A stretch of 64,000 bases of DNA from Dipetalonema caudispina. Lineage: Eukaryota > Nematoda > Chromadorea > Rhabditida > Onchocercidae. This document shows, piece by piece, positions 62,707-64,000 of the stretch (position 1 is its first letter; the number at the start of each line of letters is the position of its first letter). Location of the stretch: positions 62,001 through 126,000 of the forward strand of contig JABVXV010000174.1 in the NCBI GenBank assembly GCA_013365325.1, given 5' to 3'. The notes under the pieces were generated by a model. The model had not been told where the DNA came from, searched no databases, and saw only the letters and a list, made by a program, of their open reading frames with translations. A program made the translations under genes and the position numbers.

Positions 62707-64000
62707 TGTTTTATTGTTTAGTATATTTTGAAGAAATAATTAATGAGTGAAAATTTTCTTAACCACCGAATTTCAAAAAAATTTAGAGACTGAAGGATGA
62801 ATAACCCATGAAAAGATCAATACCCTTCCTGTCGTTGTTTATAACGTCAATTATTAAACGTTACGAAAATCACTAAAAATGTCAGAAATTTAGTTCATAA
62901 AGTAAAATTAGACTACGAAATAAGTAAACAAAGATTTTAACTAATACAAATAATAAAACACGTACGAAAACTAATAAGCCCAAAATTAATACTCATCATG
63001 AACATGTTGGCGTGAATCCATTTCAGATAAGGTAAACTATTTGCAGTTATCGAAAACGGAATGCTTGTTTTCATTAACCGTTGGTAGTCTTGTCAATAAT
63101 TTAAATTAAATTTGTACGAAATAAGTTCATCATTTTCATTTTTCTCCGTTCTCTTAAATATTTCACTATGTAATTCTAATGTTTCATGAAAATGAGAGGT
63201 ACGATTTGGAGTGAGTATCATATTTTAATACACTTTTGATATTACGGTCAGAAATCAGGAATATAAAGTTTCCTGATACTGTAAAAAGGAGAATTTTTTT
63301 TAGCATTGTGAAAGAAATTCAAGAAATCTCGATGGTTTAATCATTATTTTTTACCATATTTAGTTTTGATAAATTTTAAGGACCAAAAATTTGAATTTTC
63401 CTCTTGTTGTTTACCATCATCATATGATAAGAAAACATTTAGCAAAAGTAATATCTATCAACAGTGAAAATGGATAATAGGTAAGATATTTTAATGTGAA
63501 GTAAAAAATTAAAAGAAAACCTTTTGCAAAGGAATAGAAAGAAAGAGAGAAATCTTTGAAAAGGGTGAAAATATGAAAACTCTTACAATAAACTACTTTT
63601 CAGACTGTTCCTTTGATAACAAGCATCTATCCATCATCCTGTAGGTAAAGTGCCAAATATATTGTGTCGATTACAAAGGCGGGGGAAAGAGTTGAGGAAA
63701 AGAGAGAGAGAGAGAAGGAAATTGAGTAGAGGAAAAGCGGGGAGAAATAACTAGGAAATCATGGTAAGATGAGTAAGAGGGAGGGGAAAGTTGAAATGGA
63801 AAAAAGCAAATATTGAGGGAACTGAAGTGGTCGATGGTGGTAGAAAGAAGAAGAGGTACAGAACAAAATACCGTTTGAAATGAACAACCAACAGCTATGA
63901 AAAAAAAAAAAAAAAAAAAAAAATCAATCGACATCGCGGAACAAAGAAACGGGAAAGAGACCGAAGAGGCGGGGGAGAGAAGGAAAGGGAGGGGCAACTG

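Larger units (their letters stand above)
53162..64000. other. 10.8 kb repeat- and homopolymer-rich region without a supportable gene
   Basis: This lies upstream of the minus-strand receptor gene, so its proximal part may hold promoter sequence. Long A or T runs occur near 53920, 55505, 57850-57880, 59500 and 63900. Dinucleotide arrays, a long hairpin and one exon-like fragment are listed separately. ORFs such as 58473-58727 and 56193-56447 are Lys/Ile-rich, overlap repeats or lack splice context, and I do not call them genes. Confidence 0.5.

Noticed and set aside
63671..63997. 108-codon minus-strand ORF rich in Ser, Phe and Pro
   Set aside because: Translation of GA-rich and A-run simple sequence; no domain or splice evidence.

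Overview
The window looks like nuclear DNA of a nematode, most likely a clade III parasitic (filarial-type) species. It is strongly AT-rich. Coding sequence is broken into many small exons separated by introns mostly of 70 to 700 bases, with nematode-style TTTCAG/TTTTAG acceptors. It carries a nuclear receptor with the CNGCKT P-box typical of the expanded nematode receptor set, and long stretches rich in homopolymers and microsatellites. The species call is inference; no species-diagnostic sequence (rRNA, spliced-leader/5S array) was seen. No tRNA, rRNA, CRISPR, prokaryotic operon or obvious Wolbachia insertion was recognised.

Layout. (1) 0-5.4 kb, plus strand: a 17-exon gene for a BED zinc-finger / hAT-transposase-derived protein. 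(2) 7.1-8.9 kb, plus: a 6-exon DEDDh exonuclease of the ERI1/ERI3 family. (3) 9.6-11.6 kb, minus: a 5-exon gene for a small four-helix membrane protein, convergent with gene 2. (4) 11.6-19.1 kb: AT-rich, no convincing gene. (5) 19.2-21.1 kb, plus: a candidate 5-exon gene of unknown function. (6) 21.1-30.6 kb: mostly non-coding, with isolated exon-like pieces, a candidate small cysteine-containing peptide gene and a decayed BEL/Pao-like integrase remnant. (7) 30.6-41.9 kb, plus: a 17-exon forkhead gene of the FoxK class (FHA domain, forkhead domain, long Ser/Gln-rich tail), about 1196 residues. (8) 46.0-53.2 kb, minus: a 12-exon nuclear hormone receptor, convergent with FoxK. (9) 53.2-64 kb: microsatellite- and homopolymer-rich DNA without a supportable gene, but with a long near-perfect hairpin at 57.2-57.35 kb.

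The genes do not form a pathway or an operon; spacing is wide and strands alternate. Two are transcription factors, one is a putative RNA exonuclease and one a domesticated transposase. The most notable shared feature is a splicing one: in three neighbouring genes the reading frame closes only if one intron starts with GC instead of GT (at 2610, 8140 and, on the minus strand, 10842). Exon models were built by hand from splice signals and codon phase. Every listed junction is phase-consistent and all five main models sum to a multiple of three, but none has been checked against transcripts or databases.
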